Below, piece by piece: positions 52,314 to 63,227 of a stretch of 64,000 bases of DNA (positions within the stretch are counted from its first letter, which is position 1; each line of letters opens with the position of its first letter). The stretch is from positions 1 through 64,000 of the forward strand of contig JAPLMQ010000121.1 in assembly GCA_026386955.1 (NCBI GenBank), given 5' to 3'. The notes under the pieces are model-generated. The model saw nothing but the letters and a program-made list of their open reading frames with translations, was not told the DNA's origin and did not search any database. The position numbers were made by a program, and so were the translations under genes. The DNA comes from Planctomycetota bacterium (GTDB lineage Bacteria > Planctomycetota > Phycisphaerae > Phycisphaerales > Phycisphaeraceae).

Positions 52314-53333
52314 TCACGCGGGGTGCAGCGCCCGCCAGCAGGCCTCCAGCAGTTCGCGCACGCCCGCGCCGGTGGCGGAGCTGATCGGGAAGACCGGGCG
52401 GCCAAGCTCGCGGGTGATGTGCTCGATCGCCTCGCGGCGCTCGTCCTCGTCGGGGATCAGGTCGATCTTGGTCAGCGCGATGATCTGCGGCTTAGCGGCC
52501 AGCTCCACGGAATAGGCGGCCAGCTCGGCGTTGATGACGCGGAAGTTCTCCAGCGGGTCACTCCCGTCGGCGGGCTGGACCTCGATGAGGTGGACCAGCA
52601 GGCGGGTGCGCTCGATGTGGCGGAGGAACTGGATGCCCAGGCCCGCGCCGGTGTGGGCCCCTTCGATGAGCCCGGGAATGTCGGCCATGACCAGGCGGCG
52701 CGAGGCGTCGCGCACGCTGCTGGAGGTCAGCTCGGCGATGCCCAGGTTGGGCTCGAGCGTGGTGAAGGGGTAGTCGGCGATCTTGGGGCGGGCCCGGGAG
52801 ACGCGGCTGAGCAGCGTCGACTTGCCGGCGTTGGGCTTGCCCAGCAGGCCCAGGTCGGCCATGAGCTTGAGCTCGAGGCGGAGGCGGCGCTCCACGCTGG
52901 GCTCGCCGGGGGTGGAGACGCGCGGGGCTTGGTTGGTGGAGGTGGCGTAGTGCTCGTTGCCGAAGCCGCCGCGCCCGCCCTTGGCGACGAGGATCTCCTT
53001 GCCCGGTGCGTCGAGGTCGGCGATGAGCTCGCCGTTGGTGTCGTCGTAGACGAGGGTGCCGGGGGGGACCTGGATGATCAGGTGCTCGCCGTTCCCGCCG
53101 TGCTTCTGCTTCTTGCCGCCCGGGTCGCCGTGGGGGGCGTCCCAGTGGTGCTTGCCGGCGAAATCGAGGAGGGTGTCGAGGTTGGGCACGGCACGGAGGA
53201 TGACGTCGGCCCCGTCGCCGCCGTCGCCGCCGCTGGGGCCGCCCTTGGGGATGTACTTGTAGCGAGCGAAGCTGACGTGCCCGTCGCCGCCGCGGCCGCT
53301 TTTGACGAGGATGGTGGCGCTGTCGATGAGCAT
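52314..53333 (-). CDS. obg: GTPase Obg (CgtA), 50S ribosome assembly
   Basis: Essential GTPase that binds the 50S subunit and links ribosome assembly to stress. The 339-residue protein has the glycine-rich Obg fold (GRGGDGHVSFARYKYIPKGGPSGGDGG, GGRGGFGNEHYATSTNQAPR) and a G domain with GLLGKPNAGKST, TTLEPN, DIPGLIEGA and TKIDL, then ISSATGAGV. The long C-terminal domain of some Obg proteins is absent. The ATG at 53333 is only about 18 bases past a terminator-like hairpin after rpmA and has no clear ribosome site, suggesting controlled read-through. Confidence 0.97.
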   Translation of the reverse strand: MLIDSATILVKSGRGGDGHVSFARYKYIPKGGPSGGDGGDGADVILRAVPNLDTLLDFAGKHHWDAPHGDPGGKKQKHGGNGEHLIIQVPPGTLVYDDTNGELIADLDAPGKEILVAKGGRGGFGNEHYATSTNQAPRVSTPGEPSVERRLRLELKLMADLGLLGKPNAGKSTLLSRVSRARPKIADYPFTTLEPNLGIAELTSSSVRDASRRLVMADIPGLIEGAHTGAGLGIQFLRHIERTRLLVHLIEVQPADGSDPLENFRVINAELAAYSVELAAKPQIIALTKIDLIPDEDERREAIEHITRELGRPVFPISSATGAGVRELLEACWRALHPA

Positions 53334-53349
53334 GGGGCGGGGGCTTGGG

Positions 53350-53381
53350 GAAAAGAAAAACGGGCGTCACAGAGACGCCCG
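53350..53381 (-). terminator. Terminator/attenuator between rpmA and obg
   Basis: On the minus strand an 8-bp stem (53361-53368 with 53374-53381, 5-base loop) is followed by TTTTTCTTTT. It lies about 40 bases past the rpmA stop and 17 before the obg start. Confidence 0.8.
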
Positions 53382-53419
53382 CGGGGGGAAGTCAATGGAT
53401 GGAGGCCTGACGGACGGGC

Positions 53420-53671
53420 TCAGGCCTGGGTGGGCAGCGGGCGGATGTGGACCCGACGGCCCTGGAACTCGACCACGCCCTCGGCGAGGGCGTAGAGGGT
53501 GTAGTCCTTGCCCATGCCGACCTGGAACCCGGCCTTGAGGGGCGAGCCGCACTGGCGGACGATGATCGAGCCCGCCTTGGCGACCTGGCCGCCGTAGAGC
53601 TTGATGCCACGGTATTGCGGGTTGGAGTCGCGGCCGTTGCTGGTTGAGCCTTGGCCCTTCTTATGTGCCAT
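53420..53671 (-). CDS. rpmA: Large ribosomal subunit protein bL27
   Basis: An 83-residue ribosomal protein near the peptidyl-transferase centre. It begins [22 protein letters not shown] in sense, the typical L27 N-terminus without a leader, and has [11 protein letters not shown] and [19 protein letters not shown] lies five bases before the ATG, and a strong promoter is at 53715-53744. The usual partner rplU (L21) is not upstream. Confidence 0.98.
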   Translation of the reverse strand: MAHKKGQGSTSNGRDSNPQYRGIKLYGGQVAKAGSIIVRQCGSPLKAGFQVGMGKDYTLYALAEGVVEFQGRRVHIRPLPTQA

Positions 53672-53714
53672 AAATCACCTTACGGGTTTGATCGTCGTTC
53701 CAATCGAGCCGAGC

Positions 53715-53744
53715 AGTATACGCGGACAGGGGCGGGGGATGCAA
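53715..53744 (-). promoter_or_regulatory. Promoter of rpmA
   Basis: Minus-strand TTGCAT (53744-53739) and TATACT (53720-53715) are 18 bases apart. The predicted start is near 53707, giving a leader of about 36 nt. Confidence 0.7.
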
Positions 53745-53786
53745 GCGGTGGAGACGAAGTCATCACGGGCTTCGGCGTGATTGGGG

Positions 53787-55557
<1,771 letters not shown>

Positions 55558-56028
55558 GACGAATCCCTTTTCCGGGGGGGTGTTGGGCGGGTGGTTATGG
55601 GGTTTTGCGGTCAAATCCGGGGTTGGCCGGGGCTTTGGGGGCCATGATCAGGCCCGCACAGGGTAACGAAGGGGCGGGGCATCAGGCAATCGCTGATGAG
55701 CGCGCGCGGCAAATTTCGCTGGTTTTGTGAAGATGGGCAAGGTATTCTGTTTAAGTCGGAAAGCATTTCTCGGGATTCGCGCGAACTGGACAACATAAGT
55801 TCCCAAAGGCGGCCACTCACCGGTGATCGGTACTCATTGTGCGAACGGTTTGAACCTTGTTCCGTCGGCGGTGCTTGTGATGTTTGCGGAGATTTTCGGA
55901 GTGAGTTTTTGGGGGAATTCCCGGGGGGAAGTCCGGGTGGCGTTCCGGGGGATTCCGGGGCCGTATGCCCCACCTTTGTGATGGTTCTTCGATCGATCAG
56001 GCCATTGAAATGATCCGAGGTGAGACCC
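55558..56028. other. Divergent intergenic region, no gene seen
   Basis: About 470 bases between the M24 peptidase and clpS, which diverge. The left part is less GC-rich (AATTTCGCTGGTTTTG) and must contain promoters for both. A G-rich run near 55910-55970 has no clear structure. Confidence 0.4.
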
Positions 56029-56562
56029 ATGTGTGCGACAAACTCTCGCGACCTGAGCGTTTTTGTCGATTCCGCCGCTGAAGCCCAAGCCGATTTTGGT
56101 GTCGATCCTGTCTCGGTTTGTTCCGCATGGCATGCCGCGCTTGCGTCCGCAGCGCCGGTTCAGGGCGAGGCCCTCCCGGCCCCCATCTCCCCCGTGCAGG
56201 CCTTGCCCGAGGAGGTGGAGGGGCTGCCTTCCGCCCCCGCGACGGCGAAGCCCTCGCCCCGGCCGATCGTGCGGACCAGGCCTCAGCCGCCGTTCGCGGT
56301 GGTGCTGCATGACGACCCGGTGAACACGTTCGAGTATGTGGTGGGCGTGTTGATGTGGGTGCTGCGCTGCGGGAAGAACGAGGCGTTCGACCTCACGCTG
56401 CGGGCCCACCGGACGGGCAAGAGCGTGATCTGGGCGGGGACGAAGGAGCACGCGGAATTGAAGGCCGGGCAGATCCGCTCCTGCGGCCCCGACCCGGCGA
56501 CGATGCACCGCGGGGCCCGGCCGCTGGGCGTGCACATCGAGGAGATGCCGGCGGCGTGTTAG
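56029..56562 (+). CDS. clpS: ClpS-like adaptor with long N-terminal extension
   Basis: Adaptor that delivers N-degron substrates to ClpAP/ClpCP. The C-terminal 90 residues have the ClpS core: PFAVVLHDDPVNTFEYVVGVLMWVL, then AFDLTLRAHRTGKSVIWAGTKEHAELKAGQI. It has a Pro/Ala-rich N-terminal extension of about 85 residues, roughly doubling the usual length (about 100), so it is unusual. The start is ATG 56029 with GAGG about eight bases upstream. It is divergent from the M24 peptidase gene. Confidence 0.87.
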   Translation: MCATNSRDLSVFVDSAAEAQADFGVDPVSVCSAWHAALASAAPVQGEALPAPISPVQALPEEVEGLPSAPATAKPSPRPIVRTRPQPPFAVVLHDDPVNTFEYVVGVLMWVLRCGKNEAFDLTLRAHRTGKSVIWAGTKEHAELKAGQIRSCGPDPATMHRGARPLGVHIEEMPAAC

Positions 56563-56643
56563 GGGCGCAGCGTGCGATGGGGTTTTTGCCTCATCAGACT
56601 TCGCCTGATGGCGAGATGACCTCCCTCAAGCAAATCACCCACC

Positions 56644-58584
56644 TCACGGCCCCTGCCCGATCGGCGTCGCGAACAGCGAGGGCAGCCACGTCGTCATCCA
56701 CGGCACGTAGGTGATGATCAGCACGCTCACCGCCATCACCCCCAGCGTGGGGAGTACCGAGCGGCAGACCTCGGCCATGGGCTTGTGGAACCGGTAGCTC
56801 GACAGGCAGAGGTTCATGCCCACCGGCGGCATCAGGAAGCCCAGTTCGAGGTTGGCCAGGAAGATCACGCCTAGGTGGAGCGGGTCGATGTGGTAGGCCA
56901 GGCCCAGGGGGAGGATCAGGGGCACCACCACGATGATGGCGGCGAAGACCTCCATCACGCAGCCGACGACCAGCAGGAAGACGTTCAGCAGGAGCAGGAA
57001 CATCGCGGGCGACTTGACGGCGGAGGTGACCCACTCGACCGCGTGGGCGGGGATCTCGGCGTCGACGAGGTAGTTGGTGAAGCCCTGGGCGACGCCGATG
57101 ATGATGAGCACGCCGCCGATGACCAGGCCGCACTCGACCATGGCGCGGGGGACGTCGCGGCGGAAGCTCATGTCGCGCGAGAGGAGGGTCTGGGTGATCA
57201 GGGCGTAGAGGGCGGTGAGGGCGGAGGCCTCGACGGGGGTGGCGAAGCCGCCGAAGAGCGCCACCAGCGCCACCACGGGCAGGAGCAGCTCCCACTTGGC
57301 CCGCCAGAGCGAGCCCAGGGCGTTGCGGGCGACGAAGGGCTGGCGCGTCTGCGCGTCCTTCGAACTCTGCCAGAGGCCCAGGGCGATGACCATGGCGATC
57401 TGCAGGAGGCCCGGGAGGAGGGCGGCCAGGAAGATCTGCTTGATCTGCTCCTTGGCGATGATGGCGTAGAGGATCAGGGGCAGGCAGGGGGGCAGGAGCA
57501 TGCCCAGGGAGCCCGCGCCGGTGAGCAGGCCCAGGGCGTTGCGCTGGGAGAACTTCGCGGCCACGAGGATCGGCATCAGCAGCCCGCCCAGGGCCAGGAC
57601 GGTCACGCCCGAGGCGCCGGTGAAGCTGGTGAAGAAGGCGCAGATGAGGACGGTGACGATGGCGGGCCCGCCGCGGATCCAGCCGAACCACGCGGTGAAG
57701 ACGTCGAGCAGGCGGCGCGACGCGCCGCCCTCGGCCAGGAAATAGCCCGCGAGGGTGAAGAGCTTCACCGTGGGCATCATCACGTTGGTCGAGAGCGTGT
57801 GGTGGGCGAGGGGCACGGCGGCGACCGGCTCGTCGTGCCCCCAGAACAGGATCAGGGCCGCGCCGCCCATGAGCGCGAAGATCGGCGTGCCCAGCGCGGA
57901 GCCGACGATCAGCACGGCCATCAGCGGCCAGATCATCCTCTCGGGCGGGACCGGGGACCACGCCGCGCCGGCGACGATCCCCGCCGTCACGAGCAAGGCC
58001 GCGAGCCGCCCGGGCCAGCGGTCGGCGGCGTGCCAGACGATCCGCAGAGCGATCGCCCCGAAGCCCAGCGGGAGCGAGGCGGTGAGCCACAGGCGCTTGA
58101 TGCCGTAGGCGATCGCCTCGTCGAGCTGCGGGTCGTCGTGGAGGAACTGGACCGACGCGTAGGCGAGGACCGCCGAGACCGCGGCGCCCACGACGCCGGC
58201 GATGAAGCGCGCGATCGCGCGCGGCCGGCCGACGGGGAGCATCTCCGTGGTCGCCAGCGTCAGCAGGCGGTTCTTGCGGGCGGCGATCGCGGCGCCGAGC
58301 ATGCCCACCACCAGCGTGCCGTGCTGCACGAACTCCGCGGAGCCGGAGATGCCCTTGCCGAAGGCCTTGCGCCCGACGATCTCGATGATCGGCAGGGCGA
58401 CCATCAGCGCCAGCACGGCGATGATGATCCAGTCCTCGGTCTTGGCGACGACGCGCTGCGCGAGGCCCAGCAGGCCCGGCGAAAAGGGCGGCTCGGGGAT
58501 GTGCGCGGGCGCGACGAGATCGGCGGGGGAGGACGGGTTCGAGGCGGAGCCCGGGTCCGGGGCCGTGTTGCCGATGCCGGTCAT
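56644..58584 (-). CDS. TRAP transporter fused small and large membrane subunits (DctQM)
   Basis: A 646-residue fusion of both TRAP permease subunits. Residues about 1-190 are DctQ-like (four helices, VGRKAFGKGISGSAEFVQHGTLVVGML), the rest is the DctM pump with about twelve helices (GVTVLALGGLLMPILVAAKFSQRNALGLLTGAGSLGMLLPPCLP and ELGFLMPPVGMNL). Such permeases import organic acids with sodium, fed by a binding protein. The ATG overlaps the dctP stop (ATGA), so the two are coupled. Together with TatT and a secreted lyase next to it, uptake of a uronate or sugar acid is likely. Confidence 0.93.
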   Translation of the reverse strand: MTGIGNTAPDPGSASNPSSPADLVAPAHIPEPPFSPGLLGLAQRVVAKTEDWIIIAVLALMVALPIIEIVGRKAFGKGISGSAEFVQHGTLVVGMLGAAIAARKNRLLTLATTEMLPVGRPRAIARFIAGVVGAAVSAVLAYASVQFLHDDPQLDEAIAYGIKRLWLTASLPLGFGAIALRIVWHAADRWPGRLAALLVTAGIVAGAAWSPVPPERMIWPLMAVLIVGSALGTPIFALMGGAALILFWGHDEPVAAVPLAHHTLSTNVMMPTVKLFTLAGYFLAEGGASRRLLDVFTAWFGWIRGGPAIVTVLICAFFTSFTGASGVTVLALGGLLMPILVAAKFSQRNALGLLTGAGSLGMLLPPCLPLILYAIIAKEQIKQIFLAALLPGLLQIAMVIALGLWQSSKDAQTRQPFVARNALGSLWRAKWELLLPVVALVALFGGFATPVEASALTALYALITQTLLSRDMSFRRDVPRAMVECGLVIGGVLIIIGVAQGFTNYLVDAEIPAHAVEWVTSAVKSPAMFLLLLNVFLLVVGCVMEVFAAIIVVVPLILPLGLAYHIDPLHLGVIFLANLELGFLMPPVGMNLCLSSYRFHKPMAEVCRSVLPTLGVMAVSVLIITYVPWMTTWLPSLFATPIGQGP

Positions 58585-59678
58585 GGCTTAGCCGCCGCGG
58601 GCTGGGTGGCGGGGGCCGGAGCGGCGGCTGCGGCGGCCTCGGCGGCGCGGCGCTGGGCGAGGAGCTGCGTCACGCGGTCGAACAAATCGGCGGGCACCGT
58701 CGTCCCGCGGATCTTGGGGTACATCGCCTCCGACGCCGCGCGCCACGCCGCGGTCACCTCCGCGTTCGCCGGCGTGACCTTCAGCCCGCGCTTCTTCATC
58801 GCCTCGATCGCCTCGGCGCTCTCCACCCGGCTGCGCAGGCGGATCTGGTCGCCCGCCTCCTGCGCGGCCTTGAGCATCACCGCCCGGGCCGCGGGCGACA
58901 TCGAGTCCCACGTCTTCTTGGAGATCACCGTCCCGCCCACCAGCGGGGCCCAGGGCAGCTCGAGCATGTGCGGGGCCGGGCCGTAGAACTGCCCCGCCAG
59001 CGCGTAGACCGGGGGCGTGCTCACCACGTCGATCAGCCCGGTCTGCAGGCCCGTGAGGATGTCGGTGGGCTCGAGCAGCACGGGGTGGAAGCCGGCCTCG
59101 CGCCAGCGGTCGGCGGTCTGGTTGTCGCCCGCCCAGGAGAACATCTTCATGGGCTTGAAGTCGTCGGGCATCGCGCCGGGCTTGCGCGAGTAGAAGTAGA
59201 CCCAGCCCGCGTCGCCCCAGAAGAGGACGATGAAGCCCTTGGCCTCGAACTTCCTCTCGATCACGGTGCGGAGCTGCTCGCGGACGTAGTCGACCTCGTC
59301 GAGCGAGCGGAACATCATCGGGAGGTTCTGCAGCGCGGTGACCGAGTCGTCGATCTCCGCGAGGCCCGTGACGCTGAGCATGGCCGCGTTGAGCTGGCCG
59401 ACGCGCATGCGCTTGACCATGTCGGCCTCGCCGCCCATCCGGCCGTCGGTGTAGATCGTCACGTTCGCGCCGCCGCCGGGGGCGGCCTTCCACTTCTCCG
59501 CCATCGCTTGGAGGATCTGGTGGAAGGAGCTGCCGGTGGGGGCGAGGGTCGCGAGCTTCACGCGAGTCGGGGCCTGGGCGCGGGCGGGCGCGGGCGCGAG
59601 CGCCAGCACGGCCAACACGGCGAATGCCGCCGCGAGCGCCGACCACCCAAAGGCCCGACCCGGGGGATTCGTGGACAT
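58581..59678 (-). CDS. TRAP transporter substrate-binding protein (DctP-type)
   Basis: A 365-residue periplasmic binding protein. ATG at 59678 (MSTNPPGRAF) gives a signal peptide with AxA cleavage (APAPARAQAPT). The fold is shown by VKLATLAPTGSSFHQILQAMAEKW, PGGGANVTIYTDGRMGGEADMVKRMRVGQL, and the typical DctP motif near EPTDILTGLQTGLIDVVSTPPVYAL. The Arg in the substrate-carboxylate pocket is probably R146-R179. The C-terminus is Ala/Pro-rich. It lies 5 nt after tatT and overlaps the permease gene. Confidence 0.94.
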   Translation of the reverse strand: MSTNPPGRAFGWSALAAAFAVLAVLALAPAPARAQAPTRVKLATLAPTGSSFHQILQAMAEKWKAAPGGGANVTIYTDGRMGGEADMVKRMRVGQLNAAMLSVTGLAEIDDSVTALQNLPMMFRSLDEVDYVREQLRTVIERKFEAKGFIVLFWGDAGWVYFYSRKPGAMPDDFKPMKMFSWAGDNQTADRWREAGFHPVLLEPTDILTGLQTGLIDVVSTPPVYALAGQFYGPAPHMLELPWAPLVGGTVISKKTWDSMSPAARAVMLKAAQEAGDQIRLRSRVESAEAIEAMKKRGLKVTPANAEVTAAWRAASEAMYPKIRGTTVPADLFDRVTQLLAQRRAAEAAAAAAPAPATQPAAAKP

Positions 59679-59683
59679 CGCGG

Positions 59684-60634
59684 TCACTCCAAAAAGAGGT
59701 CGTCGACCCGGCCGAGCAGCCACCGGGCCCGTTGCTGCAGGATCAGCGTCACCATCCGCCGGTCGGGCTTGGCGTCGGCGTCGACGTCTTTTCCGGCGTC
59801 GGCGTTGATCGCCAGGGCCTGCTTGAGCAGCGCCTCGAATTCGGCACGGTTCTGGGCCTGCAGGCAGACGCTCTCGGCGTAGGCGACCAGCGCGCCCGCG
59901 CCGGCGCCCCGCTCCATCGCGCGGTCGAAGTGTTTCTTCGCCCGCTCGGGGCCGAGCTTGCCCGCGCCGGGGCGGACCATCTCGTAGGTGATGAGGAAGG
60001 TGTGGATGGCGCCCTCATCGTAGGTCTCGTCGAGAGCCAGGGCGCGGTCGATCAACGCCTCGACGATCGGCTGGTCGGCGATCAGGTCGGGGTTGTCCTT
60101 GGAGATCGAGATCGCGGCCCCCCAGGCGGCGGCGGTCCAGTAGGCCAGCCCGATGTCGCGCTTGCCGATGCGGGCGGCCGCGGCCTTGGGGTCCTTGCGC
60201 AGGTCGGCCAGGACGTTCTTGTGGTCGAGCGCCAGCCCGCGCAGGCCGTAGTCCCGGGCGCGGAGATAGAGCCTGCGGATGCGCCCGCGCAGGAGGTTGG
60301 CGGCGGCGATGTCGCGGGTCTCGAGCTCGTCGGCGTCCTGCTGCAGGAAGGCGTAGGCGTACTGCGTGAACCCGCGCGAGGCGGCCTCGAGCAGCCCGCG
60401 GTGCTTGGGCGTCTCGGCCAGGACCGACTCGATCAGCTTGAGCGAGAAGGGCGTCGCCTCGCGGATGAGCTGGGGGTCGTCGTCGGAGGCGAAGGCGCCG
60501 CCCGTGCCGGCGAGGGCGTCGGCGAGGCCGTTGGCCGCCATGTGCTTGATGCTGCAGCCCGTGAGCAGGAGCGGGGCGAGGCAGGCGAGGAGGAGCAGGG
60601 TGGTGCGGAAAGTGTCGGCTCTTCTGGGTGCCAC
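59684..60634 (-). CDS. TRAP-transporter-associated TatT-like lipoprotein
   Basis: A 316-residue lipoprotein of the TatT family (T component of TRAP systems), a helical TPR-like protein that binds the DctP-type protein in the envelope. Signal and lipobox are LLLLACLAPLLLTGCSIKH. Helical repeats follow (LETRDIAAANLLRGRIRRLYLRARDYGL; AIHTFLITYEMVRPGAGKL; GALVAYAESVCLQAQNRAEFEALLKQ). The only usable starts, GTG 60634 (VAPRRADTFRTT) and ATG 60655, lie inside the family C element at 60627-60738, so the repeat appears to provide the translation start. Five bases separate it from dctP. Confidence 0.87.
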   Translation of the reverse strand: MAPRRADTFRTTLLLLACLAPLLLTGCSIKHMAANGLADALAGTGGAFASDDDPQLIREATPFSLKLIESVLAETPKHRGLLEAASRGFTQYAYAFLQQDADELETRDIAAANLLRGRIRRLYLRARDYGLRGLALDHKNVLADLRKDPKAAAARIGKRDIGLAYWTAAAWGAAISISKDNPDLIADQPIVEALIDRALALDETYDEGAIHTFLITYEMVRPGAGKLGPERAKKHFDRAMERGAGAGALVAYAESVCLQAQNRAEFEALLKQALAINADAGKDVDADAKPDRRMVTLILQQRARWLLGRVDDLFLE

Positions 60635-60738
60635 ATGCCATCGTACTCGTGGCATGTGCCGAACAACAGAGAGGCCAAGAGAGGGGCCGAGTTGGGCGAT
60701 CCAAGACACATGCCACGAGTACGATGGCATGTGGCACC
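60627..60738. repeat. Inverted-repeat element, family C copy 3
   Basis: Palindromes at 60627-60660 and 60705-60738 in opposite orientation, core CATGCCACGAGTACGATGG. It lies between the lyase gene and tatT, and overlaps the tatT start region. Confidence 0.9.
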
Positions 60739-60928
60739 CGGCAAGTCGGCGGGGATCGGGAGTCGCGTCATTCACCGGTTCGACCTGCCCTTGGCTGCGT
60801 CGCTTGCGCCGTCATGACTGGGGAAAAACCCGCGGCCGCTCGTTGCAGACGGACATTCGCGGGCCGCGTCAATCTACCCCGCAGGGATGCGAGGCACAAC
60901 GCGGCGTTGATGTCGCGCCGAGGCCGCC

Positions 60929-63052
60929 TCAATGTCCGACCTGCACGCCGTCGACGCCGAAGTTGATGTCGTCCGTCGTCTTGTCGAGGTAGACCTTCAC
61001 GTGCGGCTGGGCCCCCGGCACGGCCTCGATCTTGCGCACCGCGAACGACTTCGCCGCCAGATCGTAGACCGCGACGAAGCGCGTGTCGGTCGCCTCGCGC
61101 CGGCGGATCAGCGTCGGGGCCTTCTCGTCGGCGCGGTAGCCGATGCCGATCGCGGTGTAGATCCGCTCGTCGGGCTCGCCCGCGAGCAGGACGTGCAGGT
61201 GGGGCGAGCCCTTGGCCTTGCCGCCGTCGAAGTTCCAGGTCGAGTTCCCCGTGGGCGACCAGCCCATGACGTTGGTGAAGTGCTGGTAGCCGTTGTCGGT
61301 CCCCAGGGGCGGGGCCATCTTCGAGACGCCCGCGGCCGTGAGGGGCATCACCGGCTCGGTGATCGCGTGGGCGGGGAGGTCGATGGTCACCTTGCGGTCG
61401 GCCTTCACGTCGAAGACGTCGACGAGGTAGTCGGGGGTGAGGTAGAGATAGCGGCGGAGGGTGACGCCCTTGTAGGACTTGGTGCTTTCCGCGGCGGCGG
61501 CGGCGAAGCCCGGGCCGGCCTTAAAGAACATCAGCCGTCCGGCGTTGACGGTCTGGTCGGCCTGGTCGATGGCGATGGTGTTGTGGGCGATGGTGCGCTT
61601 CGCCCAGGACTTGTATTCCTTGTGGGTGTAGCCGATGCGCCCGATGTCGGCGAGCCACTCGCGCCCCTTGGCGAAGAGGGTGAGGTTGAGCTTGTCCCAG
61701 TGGCCGTGGCCGCTGGCGTCGCCGCCGGAGTCGCCGTAGTGGAAGGTCGCGCAGACCTGGTCGGGCCCCTCGCCCACGCGGAGGTAGAGCACGCCGATGC
61801 CCGTGAGGTCAGCCGACTTGGATTCAAGGGGCGAGGCCGGCTTGGCGTCGGGGCCGAGCAGGGCCGCGAGGCGATCGGGCTTGCCCCACGCGAGGGCCTG
61901 GGCGAAGCGCGGGTCCTTGTAGACGTTCCACGCCCACTCGTAGGAATAGTCGAACATGTGGAAGTTGGCGGGGTCGGAGTCGTTGATGCAGGGGAACGAG
62001 CCGTCGGGGTAGGCGGCGCGGAGCGGGCTGGTGAGGAAGAGCTTGAAGCGCTCGTTGTCCTGCAACGCGATGCCCATCCGCCGGGCCCCGTCGATGAGCT
62101 GGATCGTCGGCTGGACGACGTAGCTTTGGTAGGCCATCGTGCCTTCCCACCAGAGGCCGTCGTCGCCCACGCCGCGGGCGAGCTGGTCCTTGAAGCCGCC
62201 GGGGCCTTCGATGGCGTGGACGACCATCGCGGGGTCCTCCAGCACCGAGCCGATGTGGACCAGCGCGGCGTTGTACCAGGCCTGGCGGTTCTGGATGTCC
62301 ATCGGGAAGACGCGCAGCGTGTCGGCGGTGGCGCGGAAGAAGTCGGCCTCGACATGCTTCTTCTCCGTCTCCTTCCAGGCGGGGCTCATGCGGGTCAGGT
62401 CATAGGCCTGCGTGAGGGGCATCGCGCCCTCGGCCTCCTCGAGGCTCTGCACGCGGCGCCGTCCGCCGAGGGGCGCGAAGAGGCCCCGCCGGCCCCAGCG
62501 GTCGATGCGCTCGGGGTACTTCGCGTAGTCGTCGGCGTACTTCAGGAGGATGCGCTTCACGCCCTCGACGTACTTGTCGTCGCCCGTGTAGGCGTAGCCC
62601 CAGGCGAGGGTGCGGGCGGCCCCGTCGGCGGCGCTGTGGAGGATGCCGCGGTAGGCGGCGACGGTGCGTTCGTCGGAGAAGACCTTGCCGCACTTGGGGC
62701 ACTTGTGCTCGGTGGGCGAGACTGCGTGGAGGCCCGTGCCGTCGTCGGCGCAGGCGTAATAGAACATCCACGAGCCGAAGCCGTCGGGCAGCGCGGGCGG
62801 GGCGGCGAGCAGGGCGTCGGCGGCCTTGGCGGCGGCGTCGCGCACGGCGGGGAAGTTCGCGTCGGCCTTGCGGGCGGTCAGCTCCTGCGCGGTGATCGCC
62901 AAACGCGGGGGCGGGTTGAAGACGGGGGTGAGCTTTGCGTCGTCGGTTTTCGCTTCGTCGGCGAAGGCGAGCGGGGCGCGGCCGAGGGTCGCGATCGCCG
63001 CGAGCGCCAGCAGCAGCGACGCAACGCGGCGGGCGGGGGACGGGAGGGTCAT
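60929..63052 (-). CDS. Exported heparinase II/III or alginate-lyase-like enzyme
   Basis: A 707-residue exported polysaccharide lyase. A signal peptide (SLLLALAAIATLGRAPLAFA) is followed by a helical toroid with a small CPKCGKVF cysteine motif (about residue 120, possible zinc site), WYNAALVHIGSVLEDP and a catalytic-type region; then the beta-sandwich half with DASGHGHWDKLNLTLFAKGREWL and YKSWAKRTIAHNTIAIDQ, characteristic of heparinase II/III-like C-terminal domains. AGGA precedes the ATG at 63052. Next to the TRAP transporter genes it likely feeds unsaturated uronates to the importer. Substrate cannot be fixed; alginate, heparin-like or other uronans are possible. Confidence 0.9.
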   Translation of the reverse strand: MTLPSPARRVASLLLALAAIATLGRAPLAFADEAKTDDAKLTPVFNPPPRLAITAQELTARKADANFPAVRDAAAKAADALLAAPPALPDGFGSWMFYYACADDGTGLHAVSPTEHKCPKCGKVFSDERTVAAYRGILHSAADGAARTLAWGYAYTGDDKYVEGVKRILLKYADDYAKYPERIDRWGRRGLFAPLGGRRRVQSLEEAEGAMPLTQAYDLTRMSPAWKETEKKHVEADFFRATADTLRVFPMDIQNRQAWYNAALVHIGSVLEDPAMVVHAIEGPGGFKDQLARGVGDDGLWWEGTMAYQSYVVQPTIQLIDGARRMGIALQDNERFKLFLTSPLRAAYPDGSFPCINDSDPANFHMFDYSYEWAWNVYKDPRFAQALAWGKPDRLAALLGPDAKPASPLESKSADLTGIGVLYLRVGEGPDQVCATFHYGDSGGDASGHGHWDKLNLTLFAKGREWLADIGRIGYTHKEYKSWAKRTIAHNTIAIDQADQTVNAGRLMFFKAGPGFAAAAAESTKSYKGVTLRRYLYLTPDYLVDVFDVKADRKVTIDLPAHAITEPVMPLTAAGVSKMAPPLGTDNGYQHFTNVMGWSPTGNSTWNFDGGKAKGSPHLHVLLAGEPDERIYTAIGIGYRADEKAPTLIRRREATDTRFVAVYDLAAKSFAVRKIEAVPGAQPHVKVYLDKTTDDINFGVDGVQVGH

Positions 63053-63120
63053 CGGGGAGTCCTTGGCTTGGAGGACCGGAGTCGCGAGGAGGACGCCGCA
63101 TTGTAGGAGGTTTGGAATTG

Positions 63121-63227
63121 TTAGCCGGACGCGCCAGCGACGGAGGTTAGTTCGCCTGAAGCGACCGACATCTTCTGAAATTCGTGGAAAACCAATGCAA
63201 ACATCCGTCGCTGGCGCGTCCGGCTAA
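63121..63227. repeat. Inverted-repeat element, family A copy 5
   Basis: A 107-bp element with ends TTAGCCGGACGCGCCAGCGA and its inverse. Its right end supplies the stop codon (63226-63224) of the MFS gene on the minus strand. Confidence 0.9.
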
